A stretch of DNA of 64,000 nucleotides, taken from assembly GCF_014655295.1 (NCBI RefSeq), contig NZ_BNBI01000012.1:186001-250000 (forward strand). The letters run 5' to 3'. Below, one piece after another: positions 25,393-33,049 of this stretch (the first letter of the stretch is position 1; every line of letters starts with the position of its first letter). The stretch is from Streptomyces fumanus (GTDB lineage Bacteria; Actinomycetota; Actinomycetes; Streptomycetales; Streptomycetaceae). A program made the translations under genes and the position numbers. The notes beneath the pieces were generated by a model. It was given only the letters and a program-made list of their open reading frames with translations, was not told where the DNA came from and ran no database searches.

Positions 25393-27607
25393 CCCGTTGC
25401 CGCTCCTTCTCCATCGTGCTCACGACGTCCGTGAGCCTCTCATGGGCGGCGCGGCGGCATTCGGGCGGTTCGATGCTGATCCGGGGCAGGCGGGCGTCCA
25501 GGGCGCGGGGCAGCCACCAGTTGGCGTCGCCGAGCAGGTGCATGAGGGCCGGCACCAGCAGGGTGCGCAGGACGAAGGCGTCCAGGGCGACGGCGGCGGC
25601 GAGCGCGATGCCGAACATGGCGATCACCCGGTCCCCGCTGAGGACGAAGGCGAGGAATACGGAGATCATGACGACCGCCGCGGAGTTGATCACGCGGCTG
25701 GTCTCGGCGAGGCCGACCCGCACCGCCCGCCGGTTGTCGCCGGTCTCCAGCCACTCCTCGTACATCCGGCTGACCAGGAAGACCTGGTAGTCCATGGAGA
25801 GTCCGAAGAGGACGGAGACCATGATGACGGGCAGGAAGGGTTCGATCGGGCCGGCGCTGCCGAGGCCGAGCGGTTCGCTGCCCCAGCCCCACTGGAAGAC
25901 GGCCACGACGACGCCGAAGGCACCGGCGACGGCGGCGATGTTCATCACGGCGGCCTTGACCGGGATGCCGACGGACCGGAAGGCCAGCAGGAGCAGCAGG
26001 CAGCCCAGGCCGATGACGACCCCGACGAAGAGGGGGAGCTTGCCGACGACGACGGCGGCGAAGTCGTCGTGTCCGGCCGTGACCTCGCCGACGTGGAGGT
26101 CGAGGGAGGTGCCGTGCTCGGCGCGGGGCAGCACCTGCGAGCGCAGCCGGTCGACGAGGTCGCTGGTGGCGCGGGACTGGGGGGCGGAGTCGGGGACGAC
26201 GGTGAGGTAGGCGGTGTCGCCGCCGGAGCTGTACGTCACCGGGGTCACCGAGGCGACGCCCCGGGTGGCGCGCAGCGAGGTGTCGAGGGAGTCCAGGGCG
26301 AGCCGGTCCTCGGCGCCGCCGACCTCGGTGACCAGGGTGAGGGGGCCGTTGACGCCGGGTCCGAAGCCCTCGGCGAGGAGGTCGTAGGCGGCGCGGGTGG
26401 TGGAGCCCCGGGGGTCGTTGCCCTGGTCGGAGGTGCCCAGGCGCAGGCCGAGGGTGGGCAGGGCGAGGACCGTGACGACGATCAGGGCGAGGGCGCCGAG
26501 CAGCTTGGGCCGGCGTTCCACCAGCGCCGACCAGCGGGCGGCGAACCCGGTCGGCAGGTCCGGCCGGGGCCCGTGTTCGGCGAGCCGGCGCCGCTCGCGG
26601 CGGCTCAGGGCGCGGGGGCCGATGAAGGAGAGCAGGGCGGGCAGCAGGGTCACCGAGGCGGCGACGGTGAGGACGACGGTCAGCGAGGCGGCCACCGCGA
26701 CACCGTTGAGGAAGCTCAGCCGGAGGATCAGCATGCCCAGCAGGGCGACGCACACGGTGGCGCCCGCGAAGACCACCGCCCGTCCGGTGGTCGCCACGGC
26801 CTCGGCGGCGGCGTCGGCGACGCTCAGGCCGCGTTTCAGGCCGCGCCGGTGCCGGGTGACGATGAACAGGGCGTAGTCGATGCCGACGCCCAGGCCGATC
26901 AGCGTCCCGAGCATGGGCGCGAAGTCGGCGACGGTCATGGCGTGGCCGAGCAGGGTGATGCCGGCGTAGGCGGTGCCGACGGAGACCAGCGCGGTGGCGA
27001 TGGGCAGCAGCGAGGCGGCGAGGGTGCCGAAGGCGAGGAACAGCACGACGGCGGCGACGGCCACGCCGACCGCCTCGGCGAGGTGGCCGCCGGGGGCCTC
27101 GGCGACGGAGACGGCGGCGCCGCCGAGTTCCACCTGGAGGCCGTCGGCGCGGGCGGCCGCGGCGGCGTCGGCGACGGCCCGCGCCTGGCTGTCGGGGATG
27201 TCGCCGGCCTGCCGGTCGAAGGTGACGACGGCGTACGCGGTGCGGCCGTCCTCGCTGACCGAAGGGGTGCCGGGGTCGTCGTAGGGGTTGGTGACGGAGG
27301 CGACGCCGGGGAGGTCCCCGACCCGGTCGAGGGTGCGGGTCATGGTCTGTTCGACGGCGGCGGCGCGTACGGTCCCGGCGTCGGGGCCGGTGTGCCAGAC
27401 GAGGATGTCGCTGTCGCCGCCGCGGCCGGGGAAGCCGGCGTCGAGGAGCCGGGCGGCGCGGTCGGACTCGGTGCCGGGGACGCCGTAGTCGTTGGAGTAC
27501 GCCGAGCCCAGCGCGGCGGCGCCCGCGGTGGTGCCGGCCAGGGCGAGCAGCCAGAGCAGGACGGTGACCAGGCGGCGTTGGACACACCAGCGTGCGAGGG
27601 CTGCCAC
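25370..27607 (-). CDS. MMPL-family RND-type membrane transporter
   Basis: 745 aa from the GTG at 27607 (GGGAG 8 nt upstream). It has two similar halves, each with one membrane segment, a large extracytoplasmic loop and five clustered segments; the conserved motifs are GLGVGIDYALFIVTRHRRGL and ILPVIMVSVLFGLSMDYQVF-like DYQVFLVSRMYEEW. Such proteins export lipids, siderophores or antibiotics using proton motive force. Substrate unknown. It precedes the acetyltransferase, which overlaps it. The upstream region has an inverted repeat. Confidence 0.9.
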   Translation of the reverse strand: MAALARWCVQRRLVTVLLWLLALAGTTAGAAALGSAYSNDYGVPGTESDRAARLLDAGFPGRGGDSDILVWHTGPDAGTVRAAAVEQTMTRTLDRVGDLPGVASVTNPYDDPGTPSVSEDGRTAYAVVTFDRQAGDIPDSQARAVADAAAAARADGLQVELGGAAVSVAEAPGGHLAEAVGVAVAAVVLFLAFGTLAASLLPIATALVSVGTAYAGITLLGHAMTVADFAPMLGTLIGLGVGIDYALFIVTRHRRGLKRGLSVADAAAEAVATTGRAVVFAGATVCVALLGMLILRLSFLNGVAVAASLTVVLTVAASVTLLPALLSFIGPRALSRRERRRLAEHGPRPDLPTGFAARWSALVERRPKLLGALALIVVTVLALPTLGLRLGTSDQGNDPRGSTTRAAYDLLAEGFGPGVNGPLTLVTEVGGAEDRLALDSLDTSLRATRGVASVTPVTYSSGGDTAYLTVVPDSAPQSRATSDLVDRLRSQVLPRAEHGTSLDLHVGEVTAGHDDFAAVVVGKLPLFVGVVIGLGCLLLLLAFRSVGIPVKAAVMNIAAVAGAFGVVVAVFQWGWGSEPLGLGSAGPIEPFLPVIMVSVLFGLSMDYQVFLVSRMYEEWLETGDNRRAVRVGLAETSRVINSAAVVMISVFLAFVLSGDRVIAMFGIALAAAVALDAFVLRTLLVPALMHLLGDANWWLPRALDARLPRISIEPPECRRAAHERLTDVVSTMEKERQRDVRDITG

Positions 27608-27670
27608 GGACGTGCTCCCAGTGGTGGAGGTGGATCTTTGACCGGGAACAGCCGTGCATGGACGGAAAGG

Positions 27671-27732
27671 CCCGCAAAGAACGCAAGAGCGATGCGTTGT
27701 CACTCTTACAGGCGAACGTGATCCTTTGCGGG
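27671..27732. promoter_or_regulatory. Nested inverted repeats upstream of the MMPL gene
   Basis: CCCGCAAAG at 27671-27679 is the exact inverse of CTTTGCGGG at 27724-27732, and AAGAG/CTCTT lie nested inside. The region is AT-richer than the surrounding DNA and about 65 nt upstream of the GTG start. It may be an operator or a 5'-leader structure. Confidence 0.4.
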
Positions 27733-27765
27733 TTTCGTGGGCTTCCTCACAGCACCGGCCCTTGA

Positions 27766-27813
27766 CCCGCCCGGAGGGGCGCACCGGTCGGCCGGCGCGC
27801 CCCTCCGGGCGGG
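27766..27813. terminator. Long hairpin terminator after gatB
   Basis: A perfect 17-bp inverted repeat (27766-27782 with 27797-27813, 14-nt loop) begins 16 nt past the gatB stop. No U-tract is present. It would stop transcription of the gat operon from entering the MMPL gene. Confidence 0.75.
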
Positions 27814-27828
27814 TGGGGTGACGGGGTG

Positions 27829-29343
27829 TCAGCCCTCCTCGACCCCCAGCTTCTGGAGGATCAGTTCCTTGACCCGGGCCGCGTCCGCCTGGCCGCGGGT
27901 CGCCTTCATGACGGCGCCGACCAGGGCACCGGCCGCGGCGACCTTGCCGGACTGGATCTTGGCGACGATGCCGGCGTTGCCGGCGATCGCCTCGTCCACG
28001 GCGGCCGACAGCGCGCCCTCGTCCGAGACGACCTTCAGGCCGCGCTTCTCCACGACCTCGTCCGGCTCGCCCTCGCCGGCCAGGACGCCCTCGATGACCT
28101 GGCGGGCCAGCTTGTCGTTCAGATCGCCCTTGGCGACCAGCTCGGTGACCCGGGCCACCTGCCGGGGCGTGATGGCCAGGTCGTCCAGCGGCTTGCCCGA
28201 CTCGTTGGCGCTGCGGGCCAGCTCGCCCATCCACCACTTGCGGGCGGCGGCCGCGTCGGCCCCGGCCTCGATGGTGGCGACGATCAGGTCCAGCGCACCG
28301 GCGTTGAGGATCGCCTGCATGTCGGTGCCGGAGATGCCCCACTCCTCGCGCAGCCGGTTGCGGCGCACCAGCGGCAGCTCGGGCAGCGCGGCGCGGAGCT
28401 CCTCGACCCATTCACGGGACGGGGCGACCGGGACCAGGTCGGGCTCGGGGAAGTACCGGTAGTCCTCGGCCTCCTCCTTCACCCGGCCGGAGGTGGTGGA
28501 CCCGGTGTCCTCGTGGAAGTGGCGGGTCTCCTGGACGATCGTGCCGCCGGAGGAGAGCACCGCGGCGTGCCGCTGGATCTCGAAGCGGGCGGCGCGCTCG
28601 ACCGACCGCAGCGAGTTGACGTTCTTGGTCTCCGAGCGGGTGCCGAACGTCTCGGTGCCGTGCGGGCGCAGCGACAGGTTGACGTCGCAGCGCATCTGGC
28701 CCATCTCCATGCGGGCCTCGGAGACGCCGAGCGCGCGGATCACCTCGCGCAGCTCACGGACGTACGCCCGGGCGACCTCCGGCGCGCGCTCCCCCGCGCC
28801 CTCGATCGGCTTGGTGACGATCTCGATGAGCGGGATGCCGGCGCGGTTGTAGTCGAGCAGGGAGTGGGACGCGCCGTGGATCCGGCCGGTGGCGCCGCCG
28901 ACATGGGTCGACTTGCCGGTGTCCTCCTCCATGTGGGCGCGCTCGATCTGCACGCGGAAGGTCTCGCCGTCCTCCAGTTGCACGTCGAGGTAGCCGTTGA
29001 AGGCGATCGGCTCGTCGTACTGGGAGGTCTGGAAGTTCTTCGGCATGTCCGGATAGAAGTAGTTCTTCCGGGCGAAGCGGCACCACTCGGCGATCTCGCA
29101 GTTCAGCGCGAGGCCGATCTTGATGGCGGACTCGACGCCGGTCGCGTTGACGACCGGGAGCGCGCCGGGCAGGCCGAGGCAGACCGGGCAGGTCTGGGTG
29201 TTCGGCTCGGCGCCGAGCGCCGTCGAACAGCCGCAGAACATCTTGGTCGCGGTGCCGAGTTCGACATGGACCTCGAGGCCCATGACGGGGTCGTACGACG
29301 CGAGCGCGTCCTCGTACGACACCAGGTCGGTCGTGGTGGTCAC
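27829..29343 (-). CDS. gatB: Asp-tRNA(Asn)/Glu-tRNA(Gln) amidotransferase subunit B
   Basis: 504 aa. It begins with the catalytic GatB fold including GLEVHVELGTATKMFCGCST and CPVCLGLPGALPVVN, which hold the zinc cysteines, and ends with the helical tRNA-binding tail domain (KLGVEEG end). With GatA and GatC it converts Glu-tRNA(Gln), and possibly Asp-tRNA(Asn), to the amide form in the cytosol. It is last in the operon gatC-gatA-small membrane protein-gatB. Confidence 0.97.
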   Translation of the reverse strand: MTTTTDLVSYEDALASYDPVMGLEVHVELGTATKMFCGCSTALGAEPNTQTCPVCLGLPGALPVVNATGVESAIKIGLALNCEIAEWCRFARKNYFYPDMPKNFQTSQYDEPIAFNGYLDVQLEDGETFRVQIERAHMEEDTGKSTHVGGATGRIHGASHSLLDYNRAGIPLIEIVTKPIEGAGERAPEVARAYVRELREVIRALGVSEARMEMGQMRCDVNLSLRPHGTETFGTRSETKNVNSLRSVERAARFEIQRHAAVLSSGGTIVQETRHFHEDTGSTTSGRVKEEAEDYRYFPEPDLVPVAPSREWVEELRAALPELPLVRRNRLREEWGISGTDMQAILNAGALDLIVATIEAGADAAAARKWWMGELARSANESGKPLDDLAITPRQVARVTELVAKGDLNDKLARQVIEGVLAGEGEPDEVVEKRGLKVVSDEGALSAAVDEAIAGNAGIVAKIQSGKVAAAGALVGAVMKATRGQADAARVKELILQKLGVEEG

Positions 29344-29358
29344 GGTGAAACTTCCCTC

Positions 29359-29598
29359 TCAGCCCAGCAGGACGTCGTCGTCGCCCAGCCGCTTCAGCTC
29401 GCGGTAGAGGATGGCGAGGCCGGTGACGATGGCGGCGGCGGACACGGCGGCGTCGACCAGGCGGAGCGTGTCGCTCTCGGCGCGGGCGAGCTTCGCCTGC
29501 TTGGCGACGCTGAACGCGCCGAACGCGGTGGTGGCCATGGACAGGTACAGGCCGTTCTTGGACTTCTTGAAGCCCTTGGCCTTCGACAGCTTGCTCAC
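29359..29598 (-). CDS. Small membrane protein inside the gat operon
   Basis: 79 aa. It starts MSKLSKAKGFKKSKNGLYLS, a very basic N-terminus, then has one or two hydrophobic stretches (about 21-34 and 49-66) and an acidic end. Its ATG overlaps the gatA stop by 4 nt (ATGA) and gatB starts 15 nt after its stop, so it is translated with the amidotransferase. A protein like this is present at this position in other Streptomyces as far as I recall. Function unknown. Confidence 0.8.
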   Translation of the reverse strand: MSKLSKAKGFKKSKNGLYLSMATTAFGAFSVAKQAKLARAESDTLRLVDAAVSAAAIVTGLAILYRELKRLGDDDVLLG

Positions 29599-31094
29599 AG
29601 CGACGGAGCCTCCTCAAGCAGCGGGTGGCCCCACTTTTCCACGAAGGCGGCCTCGACGGCCGCGCCGACCTTGTAGAGCCTGTCGTCGCGCATCGCCGGG
29701 GCGATGATCTGCAGGCCCACCGGCAGGTTGTCCTCGGGGGCGAGGCCGCAGGGCAGCGACATGGCCGCGTTGCCCGCGAGGTTGGTGGGGATGGTGCACA
29801 GGTCGGCGAGGTACATCGCCATCGGGTCGTCGGCGCGCTCGCCGATCGGGAAGGCGGTGGTCGGGGTCGTCGGGGAGACGATCACATCGACCTGCTCGAA
29901 CGCCTTCTCGAAGTCGCGGGTGATGAGCGTACGGACCTTCTGCGCGGAGCCGTAGTACGCGTCGTAGTACCCGCTGGACAGGGCGTACGTGCCGAGCATG
30001 ATGCGGCGCTTGACCTCGGGGCCGAAGCCGGCCTCGCGGGTCAGGGAGGTGACCTCCTCGGCGGAGTGCGTGCCGTCGTCGCCGACCCGGGCGCCGTAGC
30101 GCAGGCCGTCGAAGCGGGCCAGGTTGGAGGAGCACTCGGACGGGGCGATCAGGTAGTACGCCGACAGGGCGAGGTCGAAGGACGGGCAGTCCAGCTCGAC
30201 GATCTCGGCGCCCAGCGACTTCAGCAGCTCGACCGACTCGTCGAAGCGCTGGATGACACCGGCCTGGTAGCCCTCGCCGCGGAACTGCTTGACGACGCCG
30301 ACCCGCATGCCCTCGACGCTGCCGTTGCGCGCGGCCTCCACGACCGGGGGGACCGGCGCGTCGATGGAGGTGGAGTCCATCGGGTCGTGCCCGGCGATCA
30401 CCTCGTGCAGCAGGGCCGCGTCCAGGACCGTACGGGCGCAGGGGCCGCCCTGGTCCAGGGAGGAGGAGAAGGCGACCATGCCGTAGCGGGAGACGCCGCC
30501 GTACGTCGGCTTGACGCCGACCGTGCCGGTGACGGCCGCGGGCTGGCGGATGGAACCGCCGGTGTCGGTGCCGATGGCCAGCGGCGCCTGGAAGGCGGCG
30601 AGCGCGGCGGAGGAGCCGCCGCCGGAACCGCCGGGGATCCGGGTGAGGTCCCAGGGGTTGCCGGTCGGCCCGTAGGCGCTGTTCTCGGTGGAGGACCCCA
30701 TGGCGAACTCGTCCATGTTGGTCTTGCCGAGGATGACCACGTCGGCGGCCTTCAGCCGCCGGGTGACCGTCGCGTCGTACGGCGGGATCCAGCCTTCGAG
30801 GATCTTGGAGCCGACGGTGGTCGGCACGCCCTCGGTGGTGAAGATGTCCTTCAGGGCGAGGGGGACGCCGGCCAGCGGGCCGAGCTTCTCGCCCCGCGCG
30901 CGCTTGTCGTCCACGGCGCGGGCCTGGGCGAGCGCGCCCTCGCGGTCGACGTGCAGGAAGGCGTGCACCTTCTCGTCGACGGCCTCGATCCGGGCCAGGT
31001 GGGCCTCGGTGACCTCGACGGCGGTCAGTTCACCGGAGGCGATCTTCGCGGCGATCTCGGCCGCGGTGAGCTTGATGATGGGGCTGTCCGTCAT
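29595..31094 (-). CDS. gatA: Asp-tRNA(Asn)/Glu-tRNA(Gln) amidotransferase subunit A
   Basis: 499 aa, an amidase-signature enzyme. The Ser-cis-Ser-Lys triad is visible: Lys82 in LALKDIFTTEG, Ser157 in IPGGSGGGSSAAL and nucleophile Ser181 in TDTGGSIRQPA. It releases ammonia from glutamine for GatB. It follows gatC by 6 nt, an operon arrangement that keeps the subunits balanced. Confidence 0.97.
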   Translation of the reverse strand: MTDSPIIKLTAAEIAAKIASGELTAVEVTEAHLARIEAVDEKVHAFLHVDREGALAQARAVDDKRARGEKLGPLAGVPLALKDIFTTEGVPTTVGSKILEGWIPPYDATVTRRLKAADVVILGKTNMDEFAMGSSTENSAYGPTGNPWDLTRIPGGSGGGSSAALAAFQAPLAIGTDTGGSIRQPAAVTGTVGVKPTYGGVSRYGMVAFSSSLDQGGPCARTVLDAALLHEVIAGHDPMDSTSIDAPVPPVVEAARNGSVEGMRVGVVKQFRGEGYQAGVIQRFDESVELLKSLGAEIVELDCPSFDLALSAYYLIAPSECSSNLARFDGLRYGARVGDDGTHSAEEVTSLTREAGFGPEVKRRIMLGTYALSSGYYDAYYGSAQKVRTLITRDFEKAFEQVDVIVSPTTPTTAFPIGERADDPMAMYLADLCTIPTNLAGNAAMSLPCGLAPEDNLPVGLQIIAPAMRDDRLYKVGAAVEAAFVEKWGHPLLEEAPSL

Positions 31095-31100
31095 GGCGGG

Positions 31101-31397
31101 TTACTCCTCCCCCAGGATCTGCGGCACCTTGAAACGCTGCTGCTCCTGGGCCGGGGCGCCGGAGAGCGCCTGCTCGGGCGTGAGCGACGGACGGACCTCG
31201 TCCGGCCGCATGACATTGGTCAGCGGGAGCGGGTGCGAGGTCGGCGGTACGTCTTGGTCGGCGACCTCGCTGACGCGGGCGACCGCGCCGATGATGTCGT
31301 CGAGCTGTCCCGCGAAGTGATCGAGCTCTTCGGGCTTCAGCTCCAGACGCGCCAGCCGGGCGAGGTGGGCGACCTCCTCGCGCGTGATGCCAGGCAT
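31101..31397 (-). CDS. gatC: Asp-tRNA(Asn)/Glu-tRNA(Gln) amidotransferase subunit C
   Basis: 98 aa from the ATG at 31397, which has GAGGAA upstream; the in-frame extension to 31436 has no support. It reads MPGITREEVAHLARLARLEL and ends FKVPQILGEE, the GatC pattern that wraps the GatA-GatB interface. First gene of the operon. Confidence 0.96.
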   Translation of the reverse strand: MPGITREEVAHLARLARLELKPEELDHFAGQLDDIIGAVARVSEVADQDVPPTSHPLPLTNVMRPDEVRPSLTPEQALSGAPAQEQQRFKVPQILGEE

Positions 31398-31435
31398 GCA
31401 GCGTTCCTCTGGGGTGAGAGTGTGTGTTTCGCCCA

Positions 31436-31441
31436 ATCCTA
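31436..31441 (-). promoter_or_regulatory. Probable -10 box of the gat operon
   Basis: TAGGAT on the minus strand, about 39 nt before the gatC ATG, matches the Streptomyces housekeeping -10 consensus. No clear -35 is found at the expected spacing. Confidence 0.4.
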
Positions 31442-31526
31442 TGGGGCGCGGCCCTCCGGCCGTTAAACGGTTTGCGGGGCGGACGGTTTCCCGGTCGGCC
31501 GGTTCGGCGACCGGACCGTTACCCGG

Positions 31527-31895
31527 TCAGACGGCGAACAGCAGGGCCGCGCCGATCAGGACGACGACCGCGGTGGCGAAGTGGACGCCGAAGGCCACCG
31601 CCCTGGTCCCGCCGTGGCGCAGCACGATCACGGTGTCGCCGAACGGCGCGATCGCCACCGCGAGCAGGAACCAGGCTTCGGCGCGGGCCCCCGCGAAGAT
31701 CAGCAGCGCCAGGCCCACCACGCCGAAGGTGAGGTCCCTGACCCCCTTGACCGCGAGGTAGGCGGCGTCCCCGGCGGGCTTGGCGGGCACGCCGTACCCG
31801 GCCGCCGCGAGCCGGGGCCGGAGCAGGAAGCGGGCCCCGATGAACACGATGAACAGGTCGAGGACGACGGCCAGGGTGTACGCGGTCACGGTCAT
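31527..31895 (-). CDS. DUF4267-type small integral membrane protein
   Basis: 122 aa from the ATG at 31895 (AAGGAGAT upstream). Four hydrophobic segments are seen at about 4-22, 49-67, 74-92 and 101-120, with the conserved-looking FLLRPRLAAAGYGVPA after the first. It resembles the DUF4267 family, of unknown function. It is divergent from a TetR gene, with two copies of a palindrome between them, so it is very probably the TetR's target. Confidence 0.8.
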   Translation of the reverse strand: MTVTAYTLAVVLDLFIVFIGARFLLRPRLAAAGYGVPAKPAGDAAYLAVKGVRDLTFGVVGLALLIFAGARAEAWFLLAVAIAPFGDTVIVLRHGGTRAVAFGVHFATAVVVLIGAALLFAV

Positions 31896-31908
31896 GCCGG
31901 ATCTCCTT

Positions 31909-31923
31909 GCTAGCAGCGCTAGG
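31909..31923. promoter_or_regulatory. TetR operator candidate O1
   Basis: GCTAGCAGCGCTAGG contains CTAGC-3 nt-GCTAG, a perfect 5-bp palindrome. It lies 14 nt upstream of the DUF4267 start, overlapping the expected ribosome/promoter area. It matches O2 read in the opposite direction at 14 of 15 positions. Confidence 0.7.
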
Positions 31924-31958
31924 ACTGAGAGCGACGCTAGCAGAGCACCGACAGATTG

Positions 31959-31973
31959 GCTAGCGCTGCTAGC
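31959..31973. promoter_or_regulatory. TetR operator candidate O2
   Basis: GCTAGCGCTGCTAGC, the reverse complement of GCTAGCAGCGCTAGC (O1). It ends 9 nt before the TetR ATG, suggesting autorepression. A half site, GCTAGCAGAGC, lies between O1 and O2 at 31936-31946. Confidence 0.7.
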
Positions 31974-31982
31974 ATCGCGGTC

Positions 31983-32567
31983 ATGTCGATCCAGAAGCGC
32001 CGGGAGCGCGAACGAGCGGAGCGGGAGCGGCTGATCGTCGCGGCCGCGCGGGAGCTGGCCGAGGCCGAGGGCTGGGAGGCGGTCACCACCCGGCGGCTGG
32101 CGGCCGAGATCGAGTACAGCCAGCCGGTCCTCTACAGCCACTTCAAGGGCAAGGAGGCGATCATGGCGGCGGTCGCGGTGGAGGGGTGCGCGGAGCTGGC
32201 CGCCGAGCTGCGGGCGGCGCGCACCGCCGTCTCCGGGCACCGGGAGGCGCTGGCGGCGGTGGGCGAGGCGTACACGGCCTTCGCGCGGCGCCGGCCCGCG
32301 CTGTACGACGCGATCTTCACGCTCGACGTGGGGCTGCCGTTCGCCACGCCGGAGGCGCCGGCCGAGCTGTGGGAGGCGTTCGGGGAGCTGTCCCGGGCGG
32401 TGGCGCCGGTCGCGGCCGAGGGCGAGGACCCGGCGCTGCTCACCGAGACGTACTGGGCGGCCCTGCACGGCCTGGCCACCCTGACCCGCAGCGGCCGCCT
32501 CCCCGAGGAGGCCCACGCCGCCCGGCTGGCGCTGCTGACGGGGCATTTCGCGGCCGGGGCGAGCTGA
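31983..32567 (+). CDS. TetR/AcrR-family transcriptional regulator
   Basis: 194 aa from ATG 31983. A very basic N-terminus is followed by the HTH (AEAEGWEAVTTRRLAAEIEY, then SQPVLYSHFKGKEAIMAAV, residues about 20-67) and a ligand-binding C-terminal domain with PALYDAIFTLDVGLPF. It should repress the divergent DUF4267 gene and itself through the two palindromes. The ligand is unknown. The upstream start at 31956 would place codons over O2 and is unlikely. Confidence 0.92.
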   Translation: MSIQKRRERERAERERLIVAAARELAEAEGWEAVTTRRLAAEIEYSQPVLYSHFKGKEAIMAAVAVEGCAELAAELRAARTAVSGHREALAAVGEAYTAFARRRPALYDAIFTLDVGLPFATPEAPAELWEAFGELSRAVAPVAAEGEDPALLTETYWAALHGLATLTRSGRLPEEAHAARLALLTGHFAAGAS

Positions 32568-32684
32568 GGACGGGGGCCGCGGGCGGGCGGCCCCTCGGAC
32601 GGAGCGGTTCCCGCGGCCGGGCCCCGGGCGGGGCCGCCCCCGGACGGAGCCCCGCGCAGGCCGGCCAGTCCCCCGCCGCCGCGC

Positions 32685-33049
32685 CCAACGGCCGGTCCAG
32701 CGTCCCTGCGGCCCCGGCCAGTCCGGCCTCCCTGCGCACCCGGCCGGTGCAACGTCCCTGCGCCCCCGGCCAGTCCGGCGTCCTCGCGCCCCCGGCCAGT
32801 CCGGCGTCCCCGCGCCCCCGGCCGGTCCAGCGTCCCCGCGCCCCCGGCCGGTCCAGCGTCCCTGCGCCCCCCGGCCGGTCCAGCGTCCTCGCGCCCCCGG
32901 CCAGTCCGGCGTCCTCGCGCCCCCGGCCGGTCCGGCGTCCTCGCGCCCCCGGCCGGTCCGGCGTCCCCGCGCCCCCGGCCGGTCCAGCGTCCCTGCGGCC
33001 CCGGTCAGTCCTCCGTCGCCGCGGCCCCGGTCAGTCCTCCGTCGCCGCG
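32685..33049. repeat. 26-bp minisatellite, about 14 tandem copies
   Basis: The unit is CCCCCGGCC[G/A]GTCC, then [A/G]GCGTCC[C/T][C/T]GCG, 26 bp, one copy being 27 bp (32867-32893). Copies 4-12 differ from each other mainly at three positions; the outer copies are more diverged. The last copy overlaps the 3' end of the rmdB-like gene and encodes its final residues; copy 13 repeats the same stop-codon segment. The array fills the spacer between the convergent TetR and rmdB genes. There are no unique spacers, so it is not CRISPR. Confidence 0.92.

Noticed and set aside
32685..33049. CRISPR-like array
   Set aside because: The 26-bp units are directly adjacent with no unique spacers and no cas genes, so it is a tandem minisatellite.
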